A stretch of 64,000 nucleotides of DNA, from NCBI RefSeq assembly GCF_000226975.2, contig NZ_CP019285.1, positions 1 through 64,000 on the forward strand. Reading direction: 5' to 3'. The stretch's first letter is position 1. Each line of letters starts with the position of its first letter. A program made the translations under genes and the position numbers. Below, one piece after another: positions 31,608 to 41,100 of the stretch. The DNA is from Halobiforma lacisalsi AJ5 (GTDB lineage: Archaea; Halobacteriota; Halobacteria; Halobacteriales; Natrialbaceae). A model generated the notes under the pieces. The model was not told the origin of the DNA and made no database searches. It saw only the letters and a list, made by a program, of their open reading frames with translations.

Positions 31608-32669
31608 ATGTTCGACAAGTCGACGTGGATTCGGCTCCCGCGAAACGTCGTCGTCGGTCACGGCGTCGTCGACCAGGTCGTCGACGTCGTCGACGACGTC
31701 CACCTGCAGGGACGCCCGCTGTTCGTGACGAGTCCGACCCCGAAGGAGGTCGCCGCGGACCCGATCGCCGCCGACTTCGAGGCCGCCGGGGTCGACCCCG
31801 CGGTCGTCACGGTCGAGACCGCGACCTTCGACGCCGTCGAGCGGGTCATCGAGACCGCCGAGGCCGAGGAGGTCTCCTACCTCGTCGGGATCGGCGGCGG
31901 CAAGGCCATCGACATCGCGAAGATGGCGAGTCACCACCTCGAGATGGGCTTTCTCTCGGTCCCGACCGCGGCGAGCCATGACGGCATCGTCAGCAACCGC
32001 GGCTCGGTCCCGGACGGCGACACCCGCCACAGCGTCGCGGCCGAACCGCCGCTGGCCGTCGTCGCCGACACCGAGATCCTCGCGGACGCCCCCTGGGAAC
32101 TGACGACCGCCGGCTGTGCCGACATCATCTCGAACTACACCGCCGTGATGGACTGGCGGCTGGCAAAGCGGCTCAAGGACGTCGAACACTCCGAGTACGC
32201 CGCCGCGCTCTCGGAGATGACCGCGGAGATCCTGGTCGACAACGCCGACCTCATCCGGCCCGGCCTCGAGGAGTCGGCCTGGATCGTCACGAAGGCGCTG
32301 ATGTCCTCCGGCGTGGCGATGAGCATCGCCGGCTCCTCGCGACCGGCGAGCGGGGCCGAACACCTCTTCTCCCATCAACTCGACCGGCTGGCCCCGAACG
32401 CGGCGCTGCACGGCCACCAGGTCGGCGTCGGCTCGATCATGACCGCCTACCTTCACGGCGGCGAACGTGGCTTCTGGCGGGACATCCGGTCGGCGCTGGA
32501 GAGCATCGACGCGCCGACGACCGCCGCGGAACTGGGGATCGACGAGGAGACGCTCCTCGAGGCGCTGACGACCTGCCACGAGATCCGGGACCGGTACACC
32601 ATCCTGGGCGACGGCATGAACGAGCGCGCCGCCCGCGAGGTGGCGAGGAAGACGGGCGTCATCGACTGA
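31608..32669 (+). CDS. egsA: Glycerol-1-phosphate dehydrogenase [NAD(P)+]
   Basis: Predicted 353 aa enzyme that reduces dihydroxyacetone phosphate to sn-glycerol-1-phosphate, the archaeal membrane-lipid backbone. Visible features: N-terminal FDKSTWIRLPRNVVVGHGVV, nucleotide-binding GIGGGKAIDIAK, and SVPTAASHDGIVSNRGS. Zinc-ligand regions are the Asp within CADIISNYTAV, GAEHLFSHQLD and ALHGHQVGVGS. Length and motifs match archaeal EgsA closely. This gene alone identifies the window as archaeal. It is separate from other lipid genes here. Confidence 0.96.
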   Translation: MFDKSTWIRLPRNVVVGHGVVDQVVDVVDDVHLQGRPLFVTSPTPKEVAADPIAADFEAAGVDPAVVTVETATFDAVERVIETAEAEEVSYLVGIGGGKAIDIAKMASHHLEMGFLSVPTAASHDGIVSNRGSVPDGDTRHSVAAEPPLAVVADTEILADAPWELTTAGCADIISNYTAVMDWRLAKRLKDVEHSEYAAALSEMTAEILVDNADLIRPGLEESAWIVTKALMSSGVAMSIAGSSRPASGAEHLFSHQLDRLAPNAALHGHQVGVGSIMTAYLHGGERGFWRDIRSALESIDAPTTAAELGIDEETLLEALTTCHEIRDRYTILGDGMNERAAREVARKTGVID

Positions 32670-32751
32670 GTCGACTGGCCGGGGACCCGGGGCGCTTGCC
32701 GCCGCCAGGGAATACTTCATTGCCGGCCGCCGTTTAGACCCCTGGAACCAC

Positions 32752-34563
32752 ATGGCACGGCGAGATGCGATCGTCCGCGTCGACCTGGGCGACGAGTCCG
32801 CGACGAGCGAGCCGGTGCCCGAGACGTGGCTCCGGTCGTATCTCGGGGGGAAAGGGCTCGGCGCTCGCTACCTCTACGAGGAACTCGAGCCGGGGACCGA
32901 CCCGTTCGGCGACGACGCCGTCCTCCTTTTCCTCGTCGGCCCGCTGACGGGCTACCTGCCGGGCGAACAGCGGTACGTCGTCGTCACCCGGTCACCGCTG
33001 ACCGGCACGTTCCTCGACTCCTACGCGGGCGGGGAGATGGCGAGCCGGCTCGCGGGCTCGCTCGAGGACCACGTCGGCGTGCTCGTGACCGGGCGGGCGG
33101 AGCGGCCGGTCGCCCTCTCGGTCGCCGGCGGCGAGGTGACGGTCGAACCGGCCGCCGACCTGTGGGGGCTCGACGCGCGCGAGACCGACGAGCGGTTTCC
33201 GGACGCGGCGGTCGCGTGTATCGGCCCCGCCGGCGAGCGGCGCGTCTCGTACGCGACGATCGCGTCCGAGGGCGGCGACCACCACGCCGGCCGCGGCGGT
33301 GCGGGCGCTGTAATGGGCGCGAAGCGCCTGAAGGCCGTTGTGGCCCGCGACGAACCCCCGACGCCGACCGAGGAGCTCCGCGCGCTCCGGCGACGGGACG
33401 AGGCGGCGTTCGCCGCCGACGACGCGGGACGCTGGCAGGGCGCCCGCGAAACGCTCGAGACCGTCGACTTCGCGGACGAGGTCGGCGTGCTCCCGACGCG
33501 GGGCTGGCAGGAGGGCGCGTTCGACGGCGCGGAGGACGTGGGCATCGAGGCCGCCCGCGCCGCCGCGTCCGGACGGGAGCGGGGCGACGACCCGGTGCCC
33601 GGCGGGTTCCGCGTCCAGAGCGCGAGCGGGATCGACAGGGAACCCGACGAGGAGACCGTCCCCCGCGGCGCGACTCCGATCTCCCTCGGCTCGGGGCTGG
33701 GAATCGACGACTTCGACGCGGTCGCGGCGCTCGGCTCGATCTGCGACCGACTGGCCCAGGACGTGATCTCGAGCGGCAACGCGGTCGCGTGGGCGATCCG
33801 CGCGAGCCAGGAGGGACACCTCGAGCGCGACCTCGAATTCGGCGACGAGGCGGCGGCCCGCGACCTCATCGAGGAGATCGCCGAACGGTCGACCCCGCTC
33901 GGCGACGCCCTCGCAGACGGCGTCGAGGCGGCGGCCGCGGAGTACGGCGGCGAGGACCTGATCCCGTCGGTCAAGGGGATGGCCCTCTCCTCCTACGATC
34001 CCCGCGGCGCGTCGGCGATGGCGCTCGCGTACGCGACGAGCGATCGCGGGGCCTGCCACCGGCGGGCGCGCCCGGTCGAAGCCGAAGCGCTCGCCGGCGC
34101 GGACTGGACGACGGCCGACCGCGTCGCCGCGGTCGTCGAGGAGCAGGATCGACGGGCGCTGTGCTGGAGCCTCGTCGCCGACGACTTCGTCGCCGAGGCG
34201 CTCCCGCCCGAGCACATCGCCGAGTGGCTCGAGGCCGTCGGCCGCGAGCGTGAACCCGCCGCCCTCGAGCGTATCGGCGAGCGGGTCTGGACGCTCGTCC
34301 GCCTGTTCAACGTCCGCGAGGGGTTCTCCCGCGCGGACGACGCCCTTCCCGAGCGGCTGACCGAACCGCTCGAGGGCGGCCCCAACGACGGGACCGCGAT
34401 CGATCCCGACGCGTTCGAGACGATGCTCGATCGCTACTACGAGCGACGCGGCTGGGACGAGCAGGGGCGCCCAACGCGGGCGTCGCTCGAGCGACTGGGG
34501 CTGGCGGACCTCGCGGTGCCGGAGTCGATCGGCCCTGGAGAGCCAGGAGGTGACCGCTCGTGA
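32752..34563 (+). CDS. Aldehyde ferredoxin oxidoreductase-family protein lacking the usual Fe-S cysteines
   Basis: Predicted 603 aa. The N-terminal half matches the AOR family: YLGGKGLGARYLYEEL, GPLTGYLPGEQRYVVVTRSPLTGTF, SYAGGEMASRL, then IGPAGERRVSYA and HHAGRGGAGAVMGAKRLKAV, which in AORs bind the tungstopterin cofactor. The C-terminal half keeps GASAMALAYATSDRGACHRRA. In known AORs one 4Fe-4S cluster is held by a C-x2-C-x3-C motif near residue 290 plus a late Cys. Here the corresponding stretch (about 275-300, around GGFRVQSASG) has no Cys, and the protein has only four scattered Cys. So it is either cluster-free or uses other ligands. Its stop overlaps the next gene's GTG by 4 nt. Confidence 0.82.
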   Translation: MARRDAIVRVDLGDESATSEPVPETWLRSYLGGKGLGARYLYEELEPGTDPFGDDAVLLFLVGPLTGYLPGEQRYVVVTRSPLTGTFLDSYAGGEMASRLAGSLEDHVGVLVTGRAERPVALSVAGGEVTVEPAADLWGLDARETDERFPDAAVACIGPAGERRVSYATIASEGGDHHAGRGGAGAVMGAKRLKAVVARDEPPTPTEELRALRRRDEAAFAADDAGRWQGARETLETVDFADEVGVLPTRGWQEGAFDGAEDVGIEAARAAASGRERGDDPVPGGFRVQSASGIDREPDEETVPRGATPISLGSGLGIDDFDAVAALGSICDRLAQDVISSGNAVAWAIRASQEGHLERDLEFGDEAAARDLIEEIAERSTPLGDALADGVEAAAAEYGGEDLIPSVKGMALSSYDPRGASAMALAYATSDRGACHRRARPVEAEALAGADWTTADRVAAVVEEQDRRALCWSLVADDFVAEALPPEHIAEWLEAVGREREPAALERIGERVWTLVRLFNVREGFSRADDALPERLTEPLEGGPNDGTAIDPDAFETMLDRYYERRGWDEQGRPTRASLERLGLADLAVPESIGPGEPGGDRS

Positions 34564-35330
34564 CCGACCGGATCGACCTCGACGACCTCGAGACCGACGC
34601 CGACGAGGAGGAGACCGACGCGAACCCGGGGGACTGGATCTGGCGCGGCGAGGGAACGCCGGAGGAGGAACCGGAACCGACCCGCGCGGCAGGAGCCACG
34701 ACGGAACCGGAGACGGCCGATTCCGGGGACGACGGGGACGCGACCGAGTCGGACTCCCAGCCAGCGCCCCGGGTTCCACGGGACGACGCGAGCAAACCGG
34801 CCGGCATCCCGACCGAGCATGGCGGAGCCGGTGCGGGTGCGGTGGCTGGAACCGGGACCGGGACCGAGACCGACGTCGGCACCGGAAACGAAACGAACGG
34901 CGAACCGCGCCCCGCCGGCTCGGCCGCGGAAGGCCCGCACGGCGGCGGGGTCGACGACATGACGATGGCGTTCACGTACGACGCGCTCGAGCGGTTCGCC
35001 GACCCTGCGGCGGTCTTCGCGGCGGCATCGGGGTGGGCCGACTGGATCGGGATCGTCGGCGACGTCGAGACTCACCGTATCACGAAGTTCCAGCGAACCC
35101 ACGGCGTCGACGCCGACTTCTTCACCGGCAGCGGCACCGATCCGGCCGAGCGACTCCGGGGGATCGACCGGACGTCGATGTTCTACGCCGAGCGGATGGT
35201 CGTCGTCGGCCTCGAGGACGCCGACGACGATCGGCCCGACTCCAGCGGCGAGGCGATCGCCGACGCCGCCGACTGGGAGTTCGTCCCGCTCGAGACGGCC
35301 GCGGAGAAAGCGGACTGGGAGCTAGAGTAG
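34560..35330 (+). CDS. Uncharacterised haloarchaeal protein coupled to the AOR-like gene
   Basis: Predicted 256 aa from GTG 34560, overlapping the AOR-like stop by 4 nt, so translation is coupled. Residues 1-130 are low-complexity acidic and Gly/Thr-rich (many GTGTGT-type repeats) and probably disordered. The C-terminal domain (about 134-256) begins MTMAFTYDALERFADPAAVFAAASGWADW and has a mixed alpha/beta look with GIVGDVETHRITKFQ and MFYAERMVVVGLED. I do not recognise the family. The coupling suggests a partner or maturation factor for the AOR-like enzyme. A palindromic element follows the stop immediately. Confidence 0.75.
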   Translation: MTDRIDLDDLETDADEEETDANPGDWIWRGEGTPEEEPEPTRAAGATTEPETADSGDDGDATESDSQPAPRVPRDDASKPAGIPTEHGGAGAGAVAGTGTGTETDVGTGNETNGEPRPAGSAAEGPHGGGVDDMTMAFTYDALERFADPAAVFAAASGWADWIGIVGDVETHRITKFQRTHGVDADFFTGSGTDPAERLRGIDRTSMFYAERMVVVGLEDADDDRPDSSGEAIADAADWEFVPLETAAEKADWELE

Positions 35331-35332
35331 CC

Positions 35333-35396
35333 ACTGAAAGTCAATGCACACCCGATCGCACGACAGCTGTGCGATCGGTGTGTAAATCGTTTCAGT
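35333..35396. repeat. 64-bp imperfect palindromic element (REP/MITE-like or terminator)
   Basis: The ends ACTGAAA (35333-35339) and TTTCAGT (35390-35396) are exact inverted copies. Inside them, CACACCCGATCGCAC (35347-35361) pairs with GTGCGATCGGTGTG (35369-35382) with one bulged C and a 7-nt loop. It begins two bases after the stop of the 34560 gene. The nested palindrome with conserved outer ends looks like a small mobile or REP-type element, though it could also end transcription of the AOR operon. It is more AT-rich at its edges than its surroundings. Confidence 0.6.
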
Positions 35397-35495
35397 TGTT
35401 ACTATAGAGTAGGCGAGAGTCGGCCGTCTTCCCAGCGGCCCATCATCTCGAGAGCGATTCGTCCTCCGGCGCGAGTTGGTCGCCTGCCTCGAGCC

Positions 35496-35675
35496 CTACA
35501 GCAGAAAACTCCCGACGAGGGCGACGACGAAGAGCGCGCCGAGGACGCCGACTATCTTGGACGGGTAGTCCGACCCCTCGGTTGCGGTCGGGGTTCCGAA
35601 GACCACGCCGAGGAGTCCGACGACGGCCACGATCAGTACCGCGACGGCGTAGATCGAGTACAGGAGGCTGGCCAT
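35496..35675 (-). CDS. Small membrane protein downstream of the formate dehydrogenase operon
   Basis: Predicted 59 aa with two hydrophobic helices: LLYSIYAVAVLIVAVVGLLG near the start and SKIVGVLGALFVVALVGSFLL at the end, joined by a short loop. ATG 35675 (MASLLYS) is preferred over an in-frame start 24 nt upstream because the hydrophobic protein begins there. It lies 98 bp after the cytochrome b gene on the same strand and may be the last gene of that operon. No family is recognised. Confidence 0.6.
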   Translation of the reverse strand: MASLLYSIYAVAVLIVAVVGLLGVVFGTPTATEGSDYPSKIVGVLGALFVVALVGSFLL

Positions 35676-35773
35676 GGGGACCCTTCCGTATCCGATCACG
35701 TAAACCCCAGCCCGGCAAGGTGAGGGTCCGACGCTGGCACTCGAGGCCGGACGGGCGAAAACGGGGTTGGGGG

Positions 35774-36874
35774 TTAGCCGTCGCTGGTGCCGTCCTCCCC
35801 GTCACCGGGGTCGCCGCGTTCGTCCCGTTCCGATGGTTCGCCGCCGTCGGATCGCGCCGTTCCGCCAGGGTCGCCGCCGTCGGCGGCCGTCCCCGAGGGC
35901 TGTCGTTCCCGTTCCCGTTCCCGTTCCCGTCGCTGGCGCAGGTACCGCGCCCGCAACACGTTCCCGTACATCGAGAGCACGAGTCCGAGCAGCAACACGA
36001 AGATGCCGGCGTTGATCCCGATCGTCCGGAGGACGCTGCCCTCACCGAACACCAGCCTGTCGGGGACCGGATAGCCGCCGTACTCGAGGCTCGCCATCAT
36101 CACGCTGACGACGCCGACGACGACCAACACGGCCGTCACGTTCATCGCCCACCGCCAGGAGGGGCGGCGGCGAAGCCGCTCGATGCCGGTCGACTCGTAC
36201 TCGTCGGGGTCGTCGTGGAAGTTCGGTGTCTGGTCTTTCGGAAGGAACGCCTTCATCTCGACCGGGTAGAACGCGGGGTGGAGCCCGTGCTCGAACGTGT
36301 GGAACATCACGCCCATCAGCATGATGATCCCGAGCAGGCCGTGGAACGCCACGAAGGCCATCGCGGCCGACTGGGAGTTGTAGACGTCGATCAGCCAGGT
36401 CTTGCGCCAGATGAGCAACCCGGTGACCATCAACAGGACCAGCTCCACGGTGAAGATCCAGATGACGCCTTTCCCGATGTAGGATATCAGCGGCGTCTCT
36501 TCGGCCTTGAACCCCGCGAACTGGCGTGCCGCGGGGTGGCGCTCGTCGGCCATTCCGAGGGCGAACTTGACGTCCTGGAGGAACGCCCAGAGGTCGTCCG
36601 GGCTGGGGAGGATCGCACTGAAGTTCCCCCTACTCGAGGACCGGAGCAGCATGAACGGAACCCAGAACCCGGTGAGGGCGATCAGCGCGAAGCCGGCCGC
36701 GCGGTGGATCGAGAGCACGCCCTCGTTGCCGCCCATCAGTTCCACCAGCCACCACAGTTCGGTGTTGAACGCGATGGCGTACCCCGTAAAGAACAGGACG
36801 AACACGGTCAGCGCCAGCAGCGAGTGGAACGTCGTGGTGACCCGCGAGAACTTGCCGTGATCGAGGTTTGTCAC
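35774..36874 (-). CDS. Formate dehydrogenase cytochrome b (gamma) subunit
   Basis: Predicted 366 aa membrane protein with about six transmembrane helices. Likely haem-ligand histidines are in TTTFHSLLAL (helix 1), LSIHRAAGFAL (helix 2) and FVAFHGLLGI plus MFHTFEHGLHP (helix 4), the pattern of FdnI/FdoI-type di-haem cytochromes b, although the protein is longer. The C-terminus has an Arg/Glu alternation (RRERERERER) and an acidic tail on the cytoplasmic side. It would take electrons from the Fe-S subunit and pass them to quinone. Its ATG overlaps the preceding gene's stop (ATGA). Confidence 0.85.
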   Translation of the reverse strand: MTNLDHGKFSRVTTTFHSLLALTVFVLFFTGYAIAFNTELWWLVELMGGNEGVLSIHRAAGFALIALTGFWVPFMLLRSSSRGNFSAILPSPDDLWAFLQDVKFALGMADERHPAARQFAGFKAEETPLISYIGKGVIWIFTVELVLLMVTGLLIWRKTWLIDVYNSQSAAMAFVAFHGLLGIIMLMGVMFHTFEHGLHPAFYPVEMKAFLPKDQTPNFHDDPDEYESTGIERLRRRPSWRWAMNVTAVLVVVGVVSVMMASLEYGGYPVPDRLVFGEGSVLRTIGINAGIFVLLLGLVLSMYGNVLRARYLRQRRERERERERQPSGTAADGGDPGGTARSDGGEPSERDERGDPGDGEDGTSDG

Positions 36875-37494
36875 GAGCGATCACCCCCGAACTCTCGACC
36901 GTCGCCGCGGTCGTCGCTTTTGGTCCGGTCGCCGCCGTCCGTCGCCGCCGCGGCCTCCTGCGTACGGGTCCCGCCCGGCGGTTGCATCCGCGCTCCGAGC
37001 CGCCGGAACGCCGCCCAGTGGATGAACACCATCAGGAGGATGAAGATCCCCATTACGACGTCCGCGAAGTGGACGAGCACGATCAGCCACTCGAGGACGG
37101 TTTCGGTGTTGCCGGCGACCCAGTCGGCCCCGATTCCACCGCCCTCGACGGTCGGCCGGATCCGCAGGATCTCCTCGAAGAAGGGGGCCCACCCGGAGAC
37201 GAACGCGATGGAGCCGGCCGCAAGCGCCAGGCCGATCAGCGCGCTGACCCAGAACGCGATGCGATCGGAGCGGCCGCCGGACGCGGCGTTGGCGCGGTCG
37301 GGTTCGCGCTCCGGTTCCGGTCGTTCGTCCGTCTCGGGCGCTGTCTCCTCCTGTTCCGGTGGTCGTTCCTCGCCGCGGCCGCCGTCGGGCCGCTGCCCGT
37401 CGGCCCGGTCGGCGGGACTCGAGGCGTCCGCCGGCGCGTCGCCCGTGGCGTCCGCCGTTCGGTCGCGGTCCTCGGGCGGTCGATCGTCGCTCAT
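36871..37494 (-). CDS. Small membrane subunit in the formate dehydrogenase operon
   Basis: Predicted 207 aa. Residues 1-75 are a hydrophilic Pro/Glu/Asp/Arg-rich tail. Two transmembrane helices follow: RIAFWVSALIGLALAAGSIAF and WLIVLVHFADVVMGIFILLM, separated by a loop containing WAPFFEEILRIRP. His in VLVHFADV and FIHWAAF could bind haem. The C-terminus is again hydrophilic. It may be the second half of the membrane anchor, split from cytochrome b. Both ends overlap neighbours by 4 nt. I do not recognise a named family. Confidence 0.75.
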   Translation of the reverse strand: MSDDRPPEDRDRTADATGDAPADASSPADRADGQRPDGGRGEERPPEQEETAPETDERPEPEREPDRANAASGGRSDRIAFWVSALIGLALAAGSIAFVSGWAPFFEEILRIRPTVEGGGIGADWVAGNTETVLEWLIVLVHFADVVMGIFILLMVFIHWAAFRRLGARMQPPGGTRTQEAAAATDGGDRTKSDDRGDGREFGGDRS

Positions 37495-38186
37495 CCCGCA
37501 TCACCCGACTCGAAGAACTGCGCCCCCTCCTCGCCGAAGATGATCTCCATCGCCTCCCGGTTGAAAAACGGCTGGCTGTCCCGGGACTCGAGTTCGTCGG
37601 CGATCTCGCCCGCGCCGCCGACAAGGATCGCGTCGGTCGCACACTCCTCGGCGCAGGCCGGCCCCTTCCCGACGTCCTGGCGCTGGCGACAGCCGGTACA
37701 CTTGTCCATGATGCCGCCGGTGCCGAAGATCCGGGCCGAGCCGTCGTCGCTGTCGGGGAACTGCGGCGCGCCGAACGGACACCCCGACAGGCAGTACTGA
37801 CAGCCGACACAGAGGTCCTCGTGGACGGTCACGAACTCGTCGTCCTCTTTCTGGAGGGCGTTCGTCGGGCAGACCGAGACGCAGGGCGCGTTGTGGCAGT
37901 GGTAACACTGCATCGGCAGGCTCGTCTCGCCGGGGTTCTCGCCGGCCTCGAGGCGACCCGTTTTGTCGGCGTTTTCGCCCTGCGGGCCGGCGGTCCCCTC
38001 GGCCATGGTCATGATGTCGATACGCTGGTTGTCGATCTCGCGGTCCCAGGTGCGTTTGCAGGCGACGACACAGCCACCGCAGTCGATACAGGCTTCGACG
38101 TCGGGGAAGATCCGCATCCCCTCGCCCGTGCTCATCACGCCCTCGCTCATCACCTGTCCGGTCCGGTCGCTCCGTTCTTGGGTCAT
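37491..38186 (-). CDS. Formate dehydrogenase Fe-S (beta) subunit, four-cluster ferredoxin
   Basis: Predicted 231 aa electron-transfer subunit of the DMSO reductase/formate dehydrogenase type. Four cysteine groups are visible: CIDCGGCVVAC, CYHCHNAPCVSVC, CVGCQYCLSGC and CTGCRQRQ with CAEEC, enough for four 4Fe-4S clusters. There is no signal peptide, so export would be in complex with the Tat-signal catalytic subunit. ATG 38186 overlaps that subunit's stop (ATGA); an in-frame upstream start lies inside the neighbour. It links the catalytic subunit to the membrane cytochrome b. Confidence 0.92.
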   Translation of the reverse strand: MTQERSDRTGQVMSEGVMSTGEGMRIFPDVEACIDCGGCVVACKRTWDREIDNQRIDIMTMAEGTAGPQGENADKTGRLEAGENPGETSLPMQCYHCHNAPCVSVCPTNALQKEDDEFVTVHEDLCVGCQYCLSGCPFGAPQFPDSDDGSARIFGTGGIMDKCTGCRQRQDVGKGPACAEECATDAILVGGAGEIADELESRDSQPFFNREAMEIIFGEEGAQFFESGDAG

Positions 38187-41100
38187 AGTCGTTCGCCTCC
38201 TTCGTACAGGTCCCACTCGCGGACGTCGTACTGCTTCTGTGTGCCGAGCCCGTTCTGGTCCTGCGGATAGTCGATGAACGCCATGTCGTGGGCCTCGACG
38301 ACCTCCTGGGTCGCCTTCTGGACGTGGACGACGCCGGATTTCGTCTCCTGCATCTGGGTCTCGGCGTCGAACCCGCTCGGCGTGATGATGTTCGCGCTCT
38401 CGCCGATCGCGAGCGGTTCGGTTCCCTCGGGCCAGTTCGCGCTCTGGTCCTCGCCGTGGAAGACGCCGCCCCAGTGGTACGGCAGGAAGATCTCCTCGTC
38501 GTTGACGCGGTTGGTCACCTTCGCCTTGACGAGGATCGTCCCCTTGTCCGCGGACTCGACGACGACGTGGTCTTCGCCCCCGACGACGTCTAACTCCTCG
38601 GCCAGGTTCGGGCTGATCTCCGCGTACATGTGGGGCTGCCGGTCGGCGGTGTACTTGTTGTTTCGCGTCTCGGCGCCGCCGCCCTGATGTTCGACCTGCC
38701 GGCCGGAGGTGAGGATCACCGTCCGGCCGCTCTCGGCGTCGCTACCGAGTTCCGTGTGGACGGCTTCGGTCGCCCGCTGCTGGACGGTGGCGTTGTTCTG
38801 GTCGAGCCGCCAGAAGTTGTTCTGCTCGCCGTTGGCCGGCCACTCCTCGACGAGGTCCGGCCGGGGGCTCTCGACGGGTTCGCGGTGGACCGGCACCGTA
38901 TCGAGGAAGTTCCAGACGACGGCCCGCGCCTTGCCGCGTCCGGTCGGCGGATCCGGTTGCGGGTTGTCGTACTCCTCGTACTCCGAGGGATCGACCTCGA
39001 GTTCGTCGCCGTACTCCTCGTCGACCGCCTGTGCCGCGTCGTACACCGACTCCTCCTCGTCGAGGGCCATCTCGACCGGCAGCGTCTGGGTCGACGGATC
39101 CGTCAGGTCGTCCGGCAGCAAGGTTGCGTAGCCGGGATACGACGGGACGCCCTCGATCTCCTGGTCGTCCCACCACGGCGCCTCGAACGAGTCGGCGATC
39201 AGGTCGAGGCCCTCCTCCCCCCGCTGATCGTAGGTCTCCTGCATCGGGTACTCCTGGTCGACGTTCATCTCCTCCCACTCGTCGGGCGTCGGGGCCTGTG
39301 TCCCCCAGTTCTCCCGGAAGTCGTGGCCGCCGTCTCGGGGGTCGGCCTCCTTCGTCCAGATGATCGGCGAGCCGGGATGGTCGTCGCCCCAGTAGGGCCA
39401 GGGCAGCGACCAGTAGTCGCCGTCCACGGGGGTCCCCGTGTTCTGGGCGCGCAGGTCCTCGGTACTGAACGCCCAGTCGTACTCGTGGTGCTGCTGGAGC
39501 TTCTCGGGTGACTGCTGGTAGCCGATCGATCGGACGCCGAGGTTGATCTCCCGGAGCGCGTCCTCGTAGGAACTGCGGCCGTTGTGGACCGCCTGCCCGG
39601 TCCCCCAGTCGAAGTGTTCGCCAAAGCCCATGTACTGGGCCAGTTCCTGGAAGATCTGGAGGTCCGGCTTCGAGTTGTGTGCCGGCGTCGCGACCGCCTC
39701 GCTCCACTGGACCGACCGGTGGGAGTTGGTCACCGACCGCACGTGCTCGTACTGGCTCGAGGCCGGCAACAGGAGGACGTCCGCGTCGTCGGGGAGGGTA
39801 CCGGCGACCGCGGGGAAGACGTCGACGACGACCAGCAGGTCGAGTTCCTCCATCGCCTGTTTCATTCGGTCCATCTCGGAGATGGAGTTCGCCGAGTGCC
39901 CCCAGAAGAACGCCATCTTCAGCGGATCGGGCTGATAGAGCTCCGACTCGAGTAGCCGATCTTCCTGTCCGAGTGCGGCCTCGTACCAGCGGGCGACGGT
40001 CAGCCCCTTCTGGAACATCATCGACCGCGGGTCCGGTTCCTCGAGTGCCGTCTCCTGGTCGAGACCGCTGTCCTCGCCTTCCTCCTCGGCTTCGGTTTCG
40101 GGTTCACCGTCCTCGTCTTCCGGGTCGGACTCCTCCTCCTCGACCTGAGCCGGCACCTCGAGACCCTGCCACATCTCGTCGGGCATCCGCTCGAACCGGT
40201 CGTACAGTTCCCCGAAGGAGGTGCTCCCGCTGGTCCAGGGGCTGCGGTCCCAGACGTCGGCCCAGTGCTCCCACGACCCCGGCGCGTCGACGCCGTAGTA
40301 GCCCGGCAGGATGCTCGCGTCGACGCCCATGTCGGTCGCACCCTGCACGTTCGCGTGGCCGCGCATCACCTGCAGGCCGCCGCCGGATCGGGCCGCGCTC
40401 CCGGTCGCGAGGCTGAAGATGGCGTACGCGCGGATGTTCTGGGTCCCGTTGTTGTGCTGGGTGCCGCCCATCGCCCACTCGACCTGGATGTGGGGGCTGT
40501 TCTCGACGATCAGGTCGCCGATCTCCGCCAAGTCGCCCTCGTCGATCCAGGTGATATCGGAGACCGTCTCGAGGTCGTACTGGTCGAGTTCCGACTCGAC
40601 GTCCGGCCACCCCATCACGCGGCCCTCGAGGAACGCGTCGTCGAGTTCGCCCTGCTCGCGGACGTAGTTGAGCAGGCCGAAGACCAAGGCGACGTCCGTC
40701 CCCGGCCGGAGGCGGTAGAAGTAGTCGGCGTGGGCCGAGGTCTTCGTGTACCGGGGGTCGATCGAGACGATGGTCCCGCCGCGGGCTTGCCCCTCGAGGA
40801 TGTGCTGCATCGCGATCGGGTGGGACTCGGCGGGGTTCTGTCCGAGGATGATGAGCAGATCGAAGTTGCGGTAGTCGTTGATCGTGTTCGTCATCGCGCC
40901 GAAGCCCCACGTATTGGCGAGGCCGGTGACGGTCGGCGAGTGGCAGATCCGCGCCTGGTGGTCGACGTTGTTCGTCCCCATGAACGCCGCGAACTTGCGG
41001 CTGGCGTAGGCCGCCTCGTTCGAGTGGTGGGCGCTTCCCATCAGCATGACGCTCTCGCGGCTGTACTCGTCGATCGTCTCCTCCCACGTGTCCGCGATCT

